DNA from: Lithodes maja
Lineage: Eukaryota > Arthropoda > Malacostraca > Decapoda > Lithodidae
Length of the DNA stretch: 64,000 nucleotides
NCBI GenBank assembly: GCA_037953745.1
Contig: JBAKBP010013197.1
Location: forward strand, 1 to 64,000
Direction: 5' to 3'
Within the stretch, counting starts at the first letter, position 1, and each line of letters opens with the position of its first letter. Below are positions 41,731-51,950 of the stretch, piece after piece. The position numbers and the translations under genes were made by a program. The notes under the pieces were generated by a model. It worked only from the letters and a program-made list of their open reading frames with translations. It did no database searches and was not told the origin of the DNA.

Positions 41731-43721
41731 GAGATTGTAGAGATAGATGTGAAACGTGAGAGCCGAGGTCGTGTACGTCGCCTCAGCTGCCGTGTCAAGA
41801 AAGTCAGGGAGTTGTGTGTTGGAAAAATTGCAAGCCCCCCCGGTGTGGTCATTATTAACTCACACCAACACCGCCACCAACCAACACCACAAGTAGGAAA
41901 GATAGACAGAAGATAGATAGGAGGGATAGACAGATGGGCAAAAGGAATAGAGAGATAGGATAGCCTGGATAGATAGGCTAGGTGAATAGACAGGAGATAG
42001 GAAGGGGGATAGGTAGGAGGAATAGGTAAGATATATATAAATAAATATTTACAGTACTATATATATGTATACTGTATATATGTATAAATAATGAAATGAC
42101 GGGTGTGAAGACAAGCCCTGCAGGAAACAGATGCAGGATAGCCAGTCTACAACTTAAAAACCCCAAGAGGACTGGAGAACGAAAAGAGAGGAGAAGAAGA
42201 ATAGCAGAGCCACCCCTTCTAACCACCACAAGCATGGGAAACCTTCCTCAACAAATACAGGAGTTACCCATGTTTCCCCGTGCTCTAAGACATCAACCAC
42301 CAACCACAAGTATGGGAAATTCTACAAGTATGGGAAATTCTATCAGCCAATCCCCTCCTGGCTTTCAAATCAGGACACATTCCCTCTCTACCCAGATCTA
42401 CAATATGACGAGAGGATGCTTATGCAAGTTGCACATCAACGCCCCGAGTCCTACAGAAATAAATGGATGTGAACAAGAGCATCGGATACGACAGATACAA
42501 AGATGCCAGAACCTCACTACATCTATGACTACCAAGTGAGATATAAACACATTCACCTCAGATCTCGAATAATGGTCTACACATGTTTAGGGAGATTTCT
42601 CTGTTAATAAGTTAATTAAACCCTAGGTAAGTGTTAATTATAATACCTATGAGGTCAGCCATCATGTAAACATTAAACCTCAAGGATTAGACTAAGTAAT
42701 TTACCTTACAACTCCATCACAACTAATTCCCCATATCCCTATGACTTCGAGCCCTTGTAAACGAGAGTCGAGAATATAGCCGCATATTACCTCTAGGAAA
42801 TTATAGAGTATGCAAACCTCAACTGCGGTACTACCCTACACCTGAACAAGGAACAGAGTAGCTAATCACAGTAGTGGCTTTGTACCAGCCTGCCCCTACT
42901 CTGCCCGGAGAGTGTACTTGCCTGAAGTACCCCCTGAAGTCCTGCTCGAGTGACGCCCTACACACCTGAAGTCTGGAACCTGAAGTACTGTTCGAGTGAC
43001 GCCCTACACCCCTGAAATGCTGCTCCATGGACCTACGATCTACGTCGGCCAGACTCGTACTCTCTCTCTGCCCTCCAACATTACCCTAAGTGTCCCTGTG
43101 TATCTTATGTTGTGTTAATTGTTGTCGAGGTATAGGTAAAATATGTGAATCGTGTTGTGATAATTTATTCTGAGATCTCTGCCTAAGATCCTTCATTGCG
43201 TACTGTGTTAATCCTTCTGAACCTAATATAAAGTCCTTGCTAGATCTGTGTATAAGTCCTACCTCTTTTACTTAATTTATCTTCTATAGAACGTTCTACG
43301 CATACGTTATATAATTGTGTTCATTAATTCACCTCGTCACGCACTCACAGATTTTCCTAATATATGTATTCTGTTATGTATGTTTTGAGTTGAGGTCGAA
43401 GTATATTTCGTGATTTAATTTCCCGTCCTAATACATAATAATTACCTAGAACCTACGCCCATTTTCATAACTAGATTATCTCAGTATATTCAATTATAAT
43501 TATTATAATATTCCCGTAAACTTATTTCTTCCCGAGCTTCCCAAACTACGTTCGATTATATAATCGCCTTTGTAAATATTTTATGAATTAGTATTGATGT
43601 TCATTTGATTACTGATGTAAGTAATTCTGATTCTTCCTGCTTAGGAATTCTAGCATTGCATAGATACTGTTACTTAATTCTCCATCACATACCATACACC
43701 TCATATTCTAGTGTATGTTCA
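41691..43721. other. Unassigned DNA with microsatellites
   Basis: Contains (CT)n at about 41,698-41,731, degenerate GATA and TA-rich stretches at 41,900-42,085, a 147-codon plus-strand frame at 42,096-42,539 with internal TTTSMGN repeats and no recognised domain, and a short imperfect duplication around CTCGAGTGACGCCCTACAC at 42,935 and 42,982. No element ends found. Confidence 0.4.
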
Positions 43722-43725
43722 TTAA

Positions 43726-44201
43726 CACTCAAGGAGCAGCTAGGTCGATAACTTCTACTACCTGCCAAGCGGGTAGTTTTATCCTAAACGAGCTTATTTC
43801 CATGCTCTTTTTCATGCATAAACAAGAGCCAGAGCGTAATACAATTATGTATCCGTGAAAGGGCGATAATTGAGCTTTCCAATGACACCAGAACCATCCT
43901 TCTATGACCACGCGTTCTCTTGCAACGATTGTGCAACACGGAAGAAAAACCGCTAAAATACGGTAATTTTCTTACATAATTCCCTGTGTAGCGAGACAAT
44001 GGGTGTGGATGTGTGTGGAGGGGAAGGCAGTCGCGGCGCGGGAGCCGTGCCGAACGGTCAGAGCCAACCTACGCTCCTCCCACCGCTCATCTCTCTCTCA
44101 GAGCCAATTATGTGCTCAAAATTGCTCCGACTTAAGTCGGGCCCCGCCACATAGTCCTTGGTTCTCTAGGTCGCCTTAAGTCAGGCCCCGCCAAAGAGGG
44201 G
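43726..44201 (-). mobile_element. TTAA MITE family with 476-478 bp copies, copy 2
   Basis: TTAA flanks at 43,722-43,725 and 44,202-44,205; 476 bp. Reverse-complement homologue of 15,648-16,125 along its length. On the minus strand the end begins CCCCTCTTTGGCGGGGCC and the other end reads CACTCAAGGAGCAGC. Compared with copy 1 it is considerably diverged, so the two are not a recent pair. Confidence 0.85.
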
Positions 44202-44205
44202 TTAA

Positions 44206-44968
44206 AGACTCTGTTAAAACGTTAAGACCTCTTGGTGATACTGAAATAAGTATTTCCTTAGCACAACTTTGTCGTGTGCGTTAATTTTCTTTTATAATTA
44301 ATATTATGTTAATTATCACTATGCTATTAATTCATAAGCGTTTCCAGAACATTCGTTGACTAATTTCGTTCAGTTGATTATACTTTGTTCTCAAGTAAAA
44401 TTAGTAGATATTATCCTGTAGTTAATTCATAATTGTACACTAAACTTTACATCTGAATTTCTCCGCCCGTTTCGTTATTATTACGTATTATTATAATATT
44501 ATTATTTTTTTTAGTCTGATTATTATTATTACGATCGATCGTTGACGTGAATAGAAGATTCCCATCATAAATTACATAATTCAAGTTATGACTATAATAA
44601 TTTGTGCAAATAATGAATTAATATCCTGCCACCAATCTCATAAGAATATTACTGAAACTAAGTTCATAGTTGCACTAACTTAAATCTTATTGTCCAACAC
44701 CGCATTCCAGCTTCATGACCAGACCTCCCTTGTTAATGAGAAAGGTCACTTTAGTATACGCGTCTACCTGGACAGCGCGCCTGTGTCACGGATTGATGGT
44801 TTGGCTGGTCGTGCATACCACTTCCATCCCACTACCCTTGAGGGAGCAAGATAGGGCAGAGGCAGTTCTTCCGGTTGGAAGCACATCCCTCCTTGTGTAC
44901 GGCTTGGGATCTCTGGGGGTATTGTAGATAGAGAAGGCGCTCTTCTTACATTCCCCCTCAGCATGTGG
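44206..44968. other. Unassigned AT-rich DNA; exon-like segment near 44,711
   Basis: After a polypyrimidine stretch and CATTCCAG, the plus strand is open for about 45 codons in one frame (LHDQTSLVNEKGHFSIRVYL, then GRAYHFHP). It has the look of an exon but no family was recognised, and a stop follows soon after. Sequence to the left of 44,969 has no counterpart inside the window because the right arm runs off the end. Confidence 0.3.
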
Positions 44969-45506
44969 GTAGGGGACATAAGCTTTATGAAAGTTTCGCA
45001 GATATAGTCACACTCTGCTTGGAGAAATTCAGGGCTGCAGATCCTAATGGCCCTGAGGAAGAAGCCAATCACTACCCCTCATTTGATTCGTGCATCATGA
45101 TGGGAGAAGTACGAGTCAGGTCATTTTTGTTCTCTATTGCTAGTACTGTACCACTATACATTATATTAGCACTATCATCACTGTTTTTATTATAATGGTT
45201 ACGATTAATATTATCATCATTTGTATTATTATTATTAATGTTATTATTACGGTATTATTAGTAGTATTATTATTATTACTAATTTGTACTAGTATAGTTG
45301 TTACCCTGTACGCATGTTTGTATGTCTGATTTTGCTTGTGCCTACTGATGTATTTTACCCATATATAATCTCCGCCTCCCCTCCCCCCATGCTTCTACAC
45401 CCTCCCTGTCCTGCCTCCTTCCTCCCTCCCAACCCCCACATCCCACTCCTCCCCCGCCACCTGTTTTGACGGATATTTAAGGCCTATGTACCAGTATTTG
45501 TTAGTG

Positions 45507-45557
45507 ACCTGATGAAGCTATCTGCGAAACGTCAATAAAGTGCTCTTCCTCAGATGG
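45507..45557 (+). mobile_element. Penelope-like or hammerhead-like motif (left arm)
   Basis: CCTGATGAAGCTATCTGCGA followed by AACGTCAATAAAGTGCTC. CTGATGA and GAAAC are the core of a hammerhead ribozyme, found in Penelope-like retroelements, but I could not pair a stem I. Matches one arm of the hairpin at 33,314-33,414. Confidence 0.35.
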
Positions 45558-46017
45558 TGTTTTTTGTAGATGTAAAATGTCTGGGTCTGGTTCAGGGACT
45601 GTGACCCATTCCCAGATCACCAAAAGTGGTTCATATTATGATGCTGCATATGACGTCATACATCAGATTTACGCCATTATCAAACAAGCAAGTATTGTCC
45701 TAATGACTTTGGTCTGTTTATACAATTTGTGTGAGATCCAACTGACCAGTGTTTGACTATATTAAAAGTTGTTGTAGATGTAGGGGTCAGAATTATGTGA
45801 CTGTACCCCTTCTCTGACCACCCAGTATGGATCATGACTTTCCTCACCCCTGTATCTAAAACCATGCATATATTCATATCTCTAATCTTAAAACTGACTG
45901 TGTATCTAAAAGAAACAGCCTATATAATGATGGACAAATGGTATATAGATAGCCTATTCCCCATTGTTTTATTTCAAATCCATTATCTAGCTACCACTTC
46001 TCGTTAATGTATTACCA

Positions 46018-46077
46018 TTGCTTCCAAAAGGATAGACTGATCCTGTGATCACTAGTAGAAGATGATGATGATTATGT
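46018..46077 (+). mobile_element. RTE-type 3'-end remnant with (GAT)n tail (left arm)
   Basis: GGATAGACTGATCCTGTGAT followed by GAAGATGATGATGATT. Similar in order to the minus-strand remnant at 7589-7720. Confidence 0.35.
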
Positions 46078-46142
46078 TGGTAATGCTTCATCAATAAACC
46101 AAACCTGAACCCTTTTCAATTACACTCCTCTTCACAACACAA

Positions 46143-46147
46143 ACAAA

Positions 46148-46180
<33 letters not shown>
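46143..46180. repeat. (AC)n microsatellite (left arm)
   Basis: About 14 AC repeats after a short CAAA run. The right-arm copy near 62,795-62,820 is shorter, so the arms differ here. Confidence 0.9.
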
Positions 46181-46183
<3 letters not shown>

Positions 46184-46801
46184 GTCCCTCTCCCTGTCTC
46201 CCACACAGATGTTCACCAATATATCAGTACCCCGACCCTCCCCCATAAACTTCCATCGACGTGATCATTAAATTTTAACACAATGTGTAGCCTACTACCG
46301 TAACGCCAGCGGTTATCCCTTCTGTTCACCCGCAAGTTAAGTCGCCCTAATTTAGAAGTCGGTGAGGTTAAATTTGTGTTAGGTTCCCTTTGTTTAATTA
46401 TTTTGTAGGGTTAGGTAACATTATGATATATTTTGTTTCAGTGCGGTTACATCAATTTAGGTTAGGTTTATTTATATTTGAGTGCACATTAGGATGGGCT
46501 TAGTTTTGTTTGGTTTGAATAAGTAAGGATAATGTTGGTAAATCTTAAGGTTAAGTTAGGTATAGTTAAGATATGGTTATGGTAGGCTGTGTTATGTATG
46601 TTGCGTAATGTTGTGTTAGGTAAGGTTATATTATGTTGGGTTAGGTTATAATTATAGGTATGCACTTGTTGGCAAACCGCCTCACCAGCATACACAAATA
46701 ATTACCACAAAGTTTGATAATGTTAACCTCTGTTCCTGAAATGTTTTTGTGTGCATCCCCTTGTCGAAGATGATTGGTCCAGGAAGTATGGTGATTGGTT
46801 T

Positions 46802-46810
46802 ACTCTCTCA

Positions 46811-46848
<38 letters not shown>

Positions 46849-46850
46849 TT
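46802..46850. repeat. (CT)n(TA)n compound microsatellite (left arm)
   Basis: (CT)n followed by (TA)n. The right-arm copy (62,097-62,174) is clearly longer. Confidence 0.9.
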
Positions 46851-47187
46851 AGCATTCAACCCACACCTCATCTTCCTCACCCCTACCTCACACCCTCTCT
46901 ATCATCTCACTCTACTCCCCATCCTCACTTCCCCTCCCTAACTATCATTACAATTTCCTACATTACCCCATTCACCCTTCACCTTCCCTCCTACCTAACA
47001 TACCACTCACACATCCCCCTTCATCTATCAGTATATGCAGTCCTACCCATAACTTTATTCATAAAATATTCAGAATGTCATTGTTTACAGTTTTATATAA
47101 CATTTGTGTAAAGTTTTATATTTTCAGATCCAACCTTTTATTTAAATCAGAGTAATCACACAGGTCGAAGGTCATTACACCCACATC

Positions 47188-47340
47188 TATCTATCTATCT
47201 ATATGCTCAGGCCCAATCCCCATTTTGGGGGTAGCCGACTCAAGACAGAGCAAGAACAGGGAAAACACAAAAACAACATAAAACAAAAAATAAACACAGA
47301 TAAAAAACACAAACTCACACACATCCAGGTCACCAGGTCA
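47188..47340 (-). mobile_element. (GATA)n-tailed dispersed repeat, copy 2 (left arm)
   Basis: On the minus strand: CTTGAGTCGGCTACCCCC, then GGGGATTGGGCCTGAGCATA and (GATA)n. Same 3' end as 32,275-32,580. Confidence 0.6.
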
Positions 47341-48172
47341 CCCACATACCTAACATAATAATGAAACCAAGTTCAAACCAGACCAATCTTAATATTATCA
47401 TACTAAAGGGTACTTCACACAGTCAGGAATGCGAGCTAGAATCACTAGGAGTAATGACTCATTTTGATTCCTGGGAATACGACAGCGAGTGTCTGAAATT
47501 TCCTGTGCACTAACAACACCGTAGTAGCCAGCGAGAGTGTACCTGCGAATCACTGGGAGTCACCAGGAATCACCGGGATAAAACCGGGAATGAAGTGCGA
47601 GTTATTGAAAAGTTGAAAATTGACAGTCGCTTTCGGATTAGTGTAATATACGAGTCGATAGGAGTAATACAGGAGTCACTGGGAGTTAGATAGGAGTCAC
47701 TGGGAATCACCGAGTATCATTGGGAGTTGTTAGGAATGAGATGCGAGTATGCCAGGCATGGCCCAAACACACGTACATCCACTGTGAGGCTCCAGGCATG
47801 TGTTTGACCCTATAATTGAAATTAATTTTTCCTCAAGTACTGTATGTCTCTTGTAGGCTATAACTACAGTCCTCTAATATCATCATTAAGTATTATGACT
47901 GTATTCTTACATCATTACAGACATAATATAATACAATAAGTCTGTATTATAATGTACTGTAAGGTCATGATATCAATGCTTACTATACTTTACGAAACAA
48001 ATATATTTAAACTATTGTCTAAATAGTGGATAGTTAATCCTTCCCACCTTGTTGTTTTCAGTCGTTACCAAGTTCTGTAATATTTCATACGATTACCTAT
48101 AAAAGGTAACACTAATAGTGTTAGTTTGCTTAGGTTAGGTCAGGGTAGTTGCATAGCTTCTAAATTATTTAC

Positions 48173-48672
48173 CGGCGACTACAACGGCCCCCAAACAACC
48201 AAGCCATGATTCCGCTGGCTCAAAGTCTACCACGGCGACTACAACGGTCCTCAAACAACCAAGCCATGATTCCGCTGGCTCAAAGTCTACCACGGCGACT
48301 ACAACGACCCTCAAACAACCAAGCCATGATTCCGCTGGCTCAAAGTCTACCACGGCGACTACAACGACCCTCAAACAACCAAGCCATGATTCCGCTGGCT
48401 CAAAGTCTACCACGGCGACTACAACGACCCCCAAACAACCAAGCCATGATTCCGCTGGCTCAAAGTCTACCACGGCGACTACAACGACCCCCAAACAACC
48501 AAGCCATGATTCCGCTGGCTCAAAGTCTACCACGGCGACTACAACGGCCCCCAAACAACCAAGCCATGATTCCGCTGGCTCAAAGTCTACCACGGCGACT
48601 ACAACGGTCCTCAAACAACCAAGCCATGATTCCGCTGGCTCAAAGTCTACCACGGCGACTACAACGACCCTC
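48173..48672. repeat. 60-bp tandem array, 8 units plus a partial (left arm)
   Basis: Unit contains CAACCAAGCCATGATTCCGC and TGGCTCAAAGTCTACCACGG. Copies differ at the ACAACG(G/A)(C/T)CC(C/T)C positions. Sixty is a multiple of three, so both strands stay open for 157-176 codons; this is a repeat effect, not evidence of a protein. Confidence 0.95.
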
Positions 48673-49109
48673 GAAGTAGTAATCCAAAACTCCACTCACC
48701 ATCACCAAGTAAACTTGACATTTCAAAACACATACTAACACGTCTCCACCACTCTCGTTATGTTAGGTAAGGGGAGTTGCAGAACTTGTAGACTACAAGC
48801 AGGGTATTGTAACATTGACCATACATTGTTCACATTATTAATTACCTCACCTACCGTAATTTCCTTCTCTATACACAATCATTGGGTGAATACAATGTCT
48901 TGTCGGAAATTGTACTTACACAGGATAATACTAGGCCTATTTATAATGTTTGACCAAGAAAAGTAAACTACCCGTATACTGTATATTATACTTTCACGCG
49001 AGGAGTATTACAGGTTTATATGAATAATATGAATAATACATTTATTAATCCACCTTCATTTCACTTTGAGATAGCTTTCGAATGCACCTACAATTAATAA
49101 ATACTGCAC

Positions 49110-49205
49110 AATTTTTTTTTTTTTTTGGGGGGGGGGGGGGGATCCCCAGGTGAGTAGGCTCGCTTTGCTCACCACCCACCCCCATGACTAGTGGGCCCTT
49201 TATTA
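49110..49205 (+). repeat. Poly(T)/poly(G) run plus GC-rich dispersed repeat, copy 2 (left arm)
   Basis: Runs of T and G, then GATCCCCAGGTGAGTAGGCT and CGCTTTGCTCACCACCCACC. Shares layout and core with 11,504-11,598. Confidence 0.5.
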
Positions 49206-49696
49206 CATGTGCGCCCACTACAGGTATCTCTGTGGGCGCCCCTGCCGCTTGGAGAGCATGCTCGGTGATTCCCAGTGGCTTCTGGTGGTTCCTGGTGACT
49301 CCCGTCGATTCTCAGTGACCCTCAGTGACTCGCATGTATTACCTATCTTTATCCCAGTGACTCCCGGTGAAACTGAGAATTTAAACTGAAACCGAAACCT
49401 GTCCGCGAATCAGATACGAATCACCGCGAATCACCAGGACTCACTGGGGAATCACTGGGGGTCACTGGGAGTGGTCCGACTCGCGGCGAGAACTTTAAAC
49501 ACGGTGAACATTTTGTCGGACAGGGCCAATTGCCCGCGACTAGTCTATAGTCACAGGGAGTCTAACAGGAGTCACTAGGATATCGCTAGAGTCACTAGGA
49601 GTCATCAATTTTCACTGCGAATAGGCCCAGGAATCTGAATTTTCAGCTACTCCTAGTGATTCTAGCTCGCATTCCTGACTGTGTGAAGTACCCTTT

Positions 49697-51454
49697 AAAG
49701 AGAGTAACCAATCCCGATTTAGCCCAGACTAACATCAACCATAGCTCAATTTAGTCAACTTAACCTGGCCTTATCCTAACTAAGCATACACATTATTAAC
49801 GTAACTTACAATGACAAACTACCAGACATTCGAGTGAGTACGAAATACCTTGAGAAATACACGTGTGGGCGAACTGATTTATGAGCGAAATTTCCAGCAT
49901 TAAACTTTGATATTCCATTTTTCCTTCTTGTTGGAGAGAAACACATGACGTCTGTATTTCTCATTCAAACTACAACTAATCTTTTGTATTCATGTATATT
50001 GTGATTTTGTTTTTGTTTCTAGGTTTTATTGTCGTGTTATCTCTTCTTTGTAAACATATCTAAAAACGATGACTCACAAAAGTTGGCACACGAACACAAA
50101 TAACTGGAAGCGTTTTACTACAAGTTGTGATATGGAAACTATGACAAACTTTTGAAACCCGTCGCTGGAATTATATACAGCCTCTCCAACGGGTTGTGGA
50201 ACTATTTGGAATTGTTTAAATATCACGATGAACAACTAGAGCCAATTACATCAATATTCCGTTATTCATATTATTGTTCTCCAAATTGTTATCTATGAAT
50301 GAAATAAACTGTCAGTGATAGTTGTATCGGTTATATAAATTCAGCAAAGGCATGTTTCCCCTACATTTTTCACAAGTTATGTATATTACGTTTCCTCTCC
50401 GCCTCCCGACCAGCACGGTAAGTTTCGGGTAAATGATATGTTTATGATGCCATTCTTTAGTATAATGTATTTGTATATTCTTTACCGTGTTGTATGTGGT
50501 TTAAACGTTGTCTAGAAAGTTATGCACTGCATTTTATTAACCTGATAATAATAATAAATTAAGACAACACAAATATAAAGGAAAAAACAAACCAAAACAT
50601 GAGAAGTCGTACACGAAGCTCATTATATAAACAACCAAGATAGAATATTAACACACCCCATTGTTTTCTGCGGCACTGCACATTTCGGATAAAGCCAAAG
50701 TTTATGATCCCAAACTGTTGTGTTATATAGTGTTATAATATTCAGCGTTATTCATGAGGCTACACCATCTGTCTAGGAATTATTATTTCACGGGAATAAA
50801 ATAATGTTGATAATTATATGTATGTGACTTATTTGATAATTATACGTAATCCATGTATACCGGTATATGTGATTCCGCGAATATTTAGAACAACAAACAT
50901 GAGATCGTAAGCTGAAGACCTACTGACTTAATTGGTCCAGGTAGGAGATTTGTTACGTGATTTTATAGCTAGCCGAAAATTCTGCCAATTTTGAGTGAGG
51001 TCCACCACATCTTAAGTTATGATGAAGCTAGCATAGAATCTCGCCAACATTGAGCTTTTAACACCACAGCTTAACTTATCATGAAGCTAGCCTAACCGGT
51101 CACCTTACCTCATTATCTTACAGTTAGTCTAAAATCCCTTCCATCATCATCATGAGAAATCATTCACTAACTAGTAGTAAAAACACAAAATTAAAAATTA
51201 ACTAATCATTCTTACAAATTTGTCTTTAATGAAAACATGTCCAGAACATTGTTCGCAATTAATTTATCCTGAAAAGTTAAACATAAAATATCTGACATTA
51301 CCGTATTCCTAAAACGAAATAATTGCACATTGTTATCAAACCTAGTTTGATACGACGGACACAATATTATTCTTAATTCCAACGAAATACTGTTTGATGT
51401 TTTTATGCAATGTGGGCGAGACAGAAGAGGTTGGACAACAAGGTATCATCTCCT
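49697..51454. other. Unassigned arm DNA
   Basis: AT-rich, no gene seen. Mirrored in the right arm at about 57,360-59,117. Confidence 0.4.
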
Positions 51455-51530
51455 GTCTTCGTAGTGCAATGGATAAATGCACTGAATTTCGGTGTGAGCA
51501 TCCTAGGTTCGAATCCCTGAACTGCCACAT
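51455..51530 (+). mobile_element. tRNA-like segment with good A and B boxes (left arm)
   Basis: A box TAGTGCAATGG (51,462-51,472) lies in a D-arm-like GTGC...GCAC hairpin. B box GGTTCGAATCC (51,506-51,516) is perfect. The T and acceptor stems do not pair fully, so a SINE head or tRNA pseudogene is more likely than a working tRNA. A mirrored copy lies at 57,284-57,359. Confidence 0.5.
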
Positions 51531-51950
51531 GTATTTGTTGATTTCATTAATTGAGTTTAGGAGTAAAGTCGGTTGGTGGAGGTAACATAATAATTCAAAT
51601 AAACTCAGTAAACTTGAAATCAATCCCTCACCTGACATAGCAATCCTCCCTCCTGTGCTTAATAGATCCACCATCACAGACCAACCTCTCTCAACACGGA
51701 CCTGGTGAAAAATGAAGAAATACAGAGAGGTGCGATCTAAAAAAGGAGGTAATGATGAATACAAAAGGGGATACACAATGGGGAAATAGGAGTAAAACTT
51801 TAAAGTGGAGGATAAATTATAATCCTTTCTATATTTAGGAAAGAGAGATAAATTATACAAAATTGGATGCTCAAGGGAGCAGATTTCTTTACTCTGACCT
51901 GAGAAGAGGGACAATGAATGATGTAGTATGGAATAATATAGGGAGTAATA

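Larger units (their letters stand above)
47405..49696. mobile_element. TIR transposon with subterminal repeats (left arm copy)
   Basis: The left end AAAGGGTACTTCACACAGTC continues AGGAATGCGAGCTAGAATC and is found inverted at 49,648-49,696, nearly 50 bp of inverted repeat. Both subterminal 300-400 bp blocks are full of variants of GAGTCACTGGGAGTCACC in both orientations. The centre carries the 60-bp array. No transposase frame. The ends resemble PIF/Harbinger style but the superfamily is unproven. Flanking bases are CT/TA-rich, and the target duplication is ambiguous. Confidence 0.8.

Noticed and set aside
41310..41852. 180-codon minus-strand frame
   Set aside because: Antisense shadow of the second RTE-like copy plus a (CT)n microsatellite.
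48165..48695. Long frames of 157-202 codons on both strands of the 60-bp arrays, left and right arm, as repeat-protein genes
   Set aside because: They exist only because the unit length is a multiple of three with no stop. No start context, flanking domain or host-like sequence; the same holds on both strands.
51455..51530. Functional tRNA gene
   Set aside because: A and B boxes are good but the T and acceptor stems mispair and no clear anticodon arm forms.
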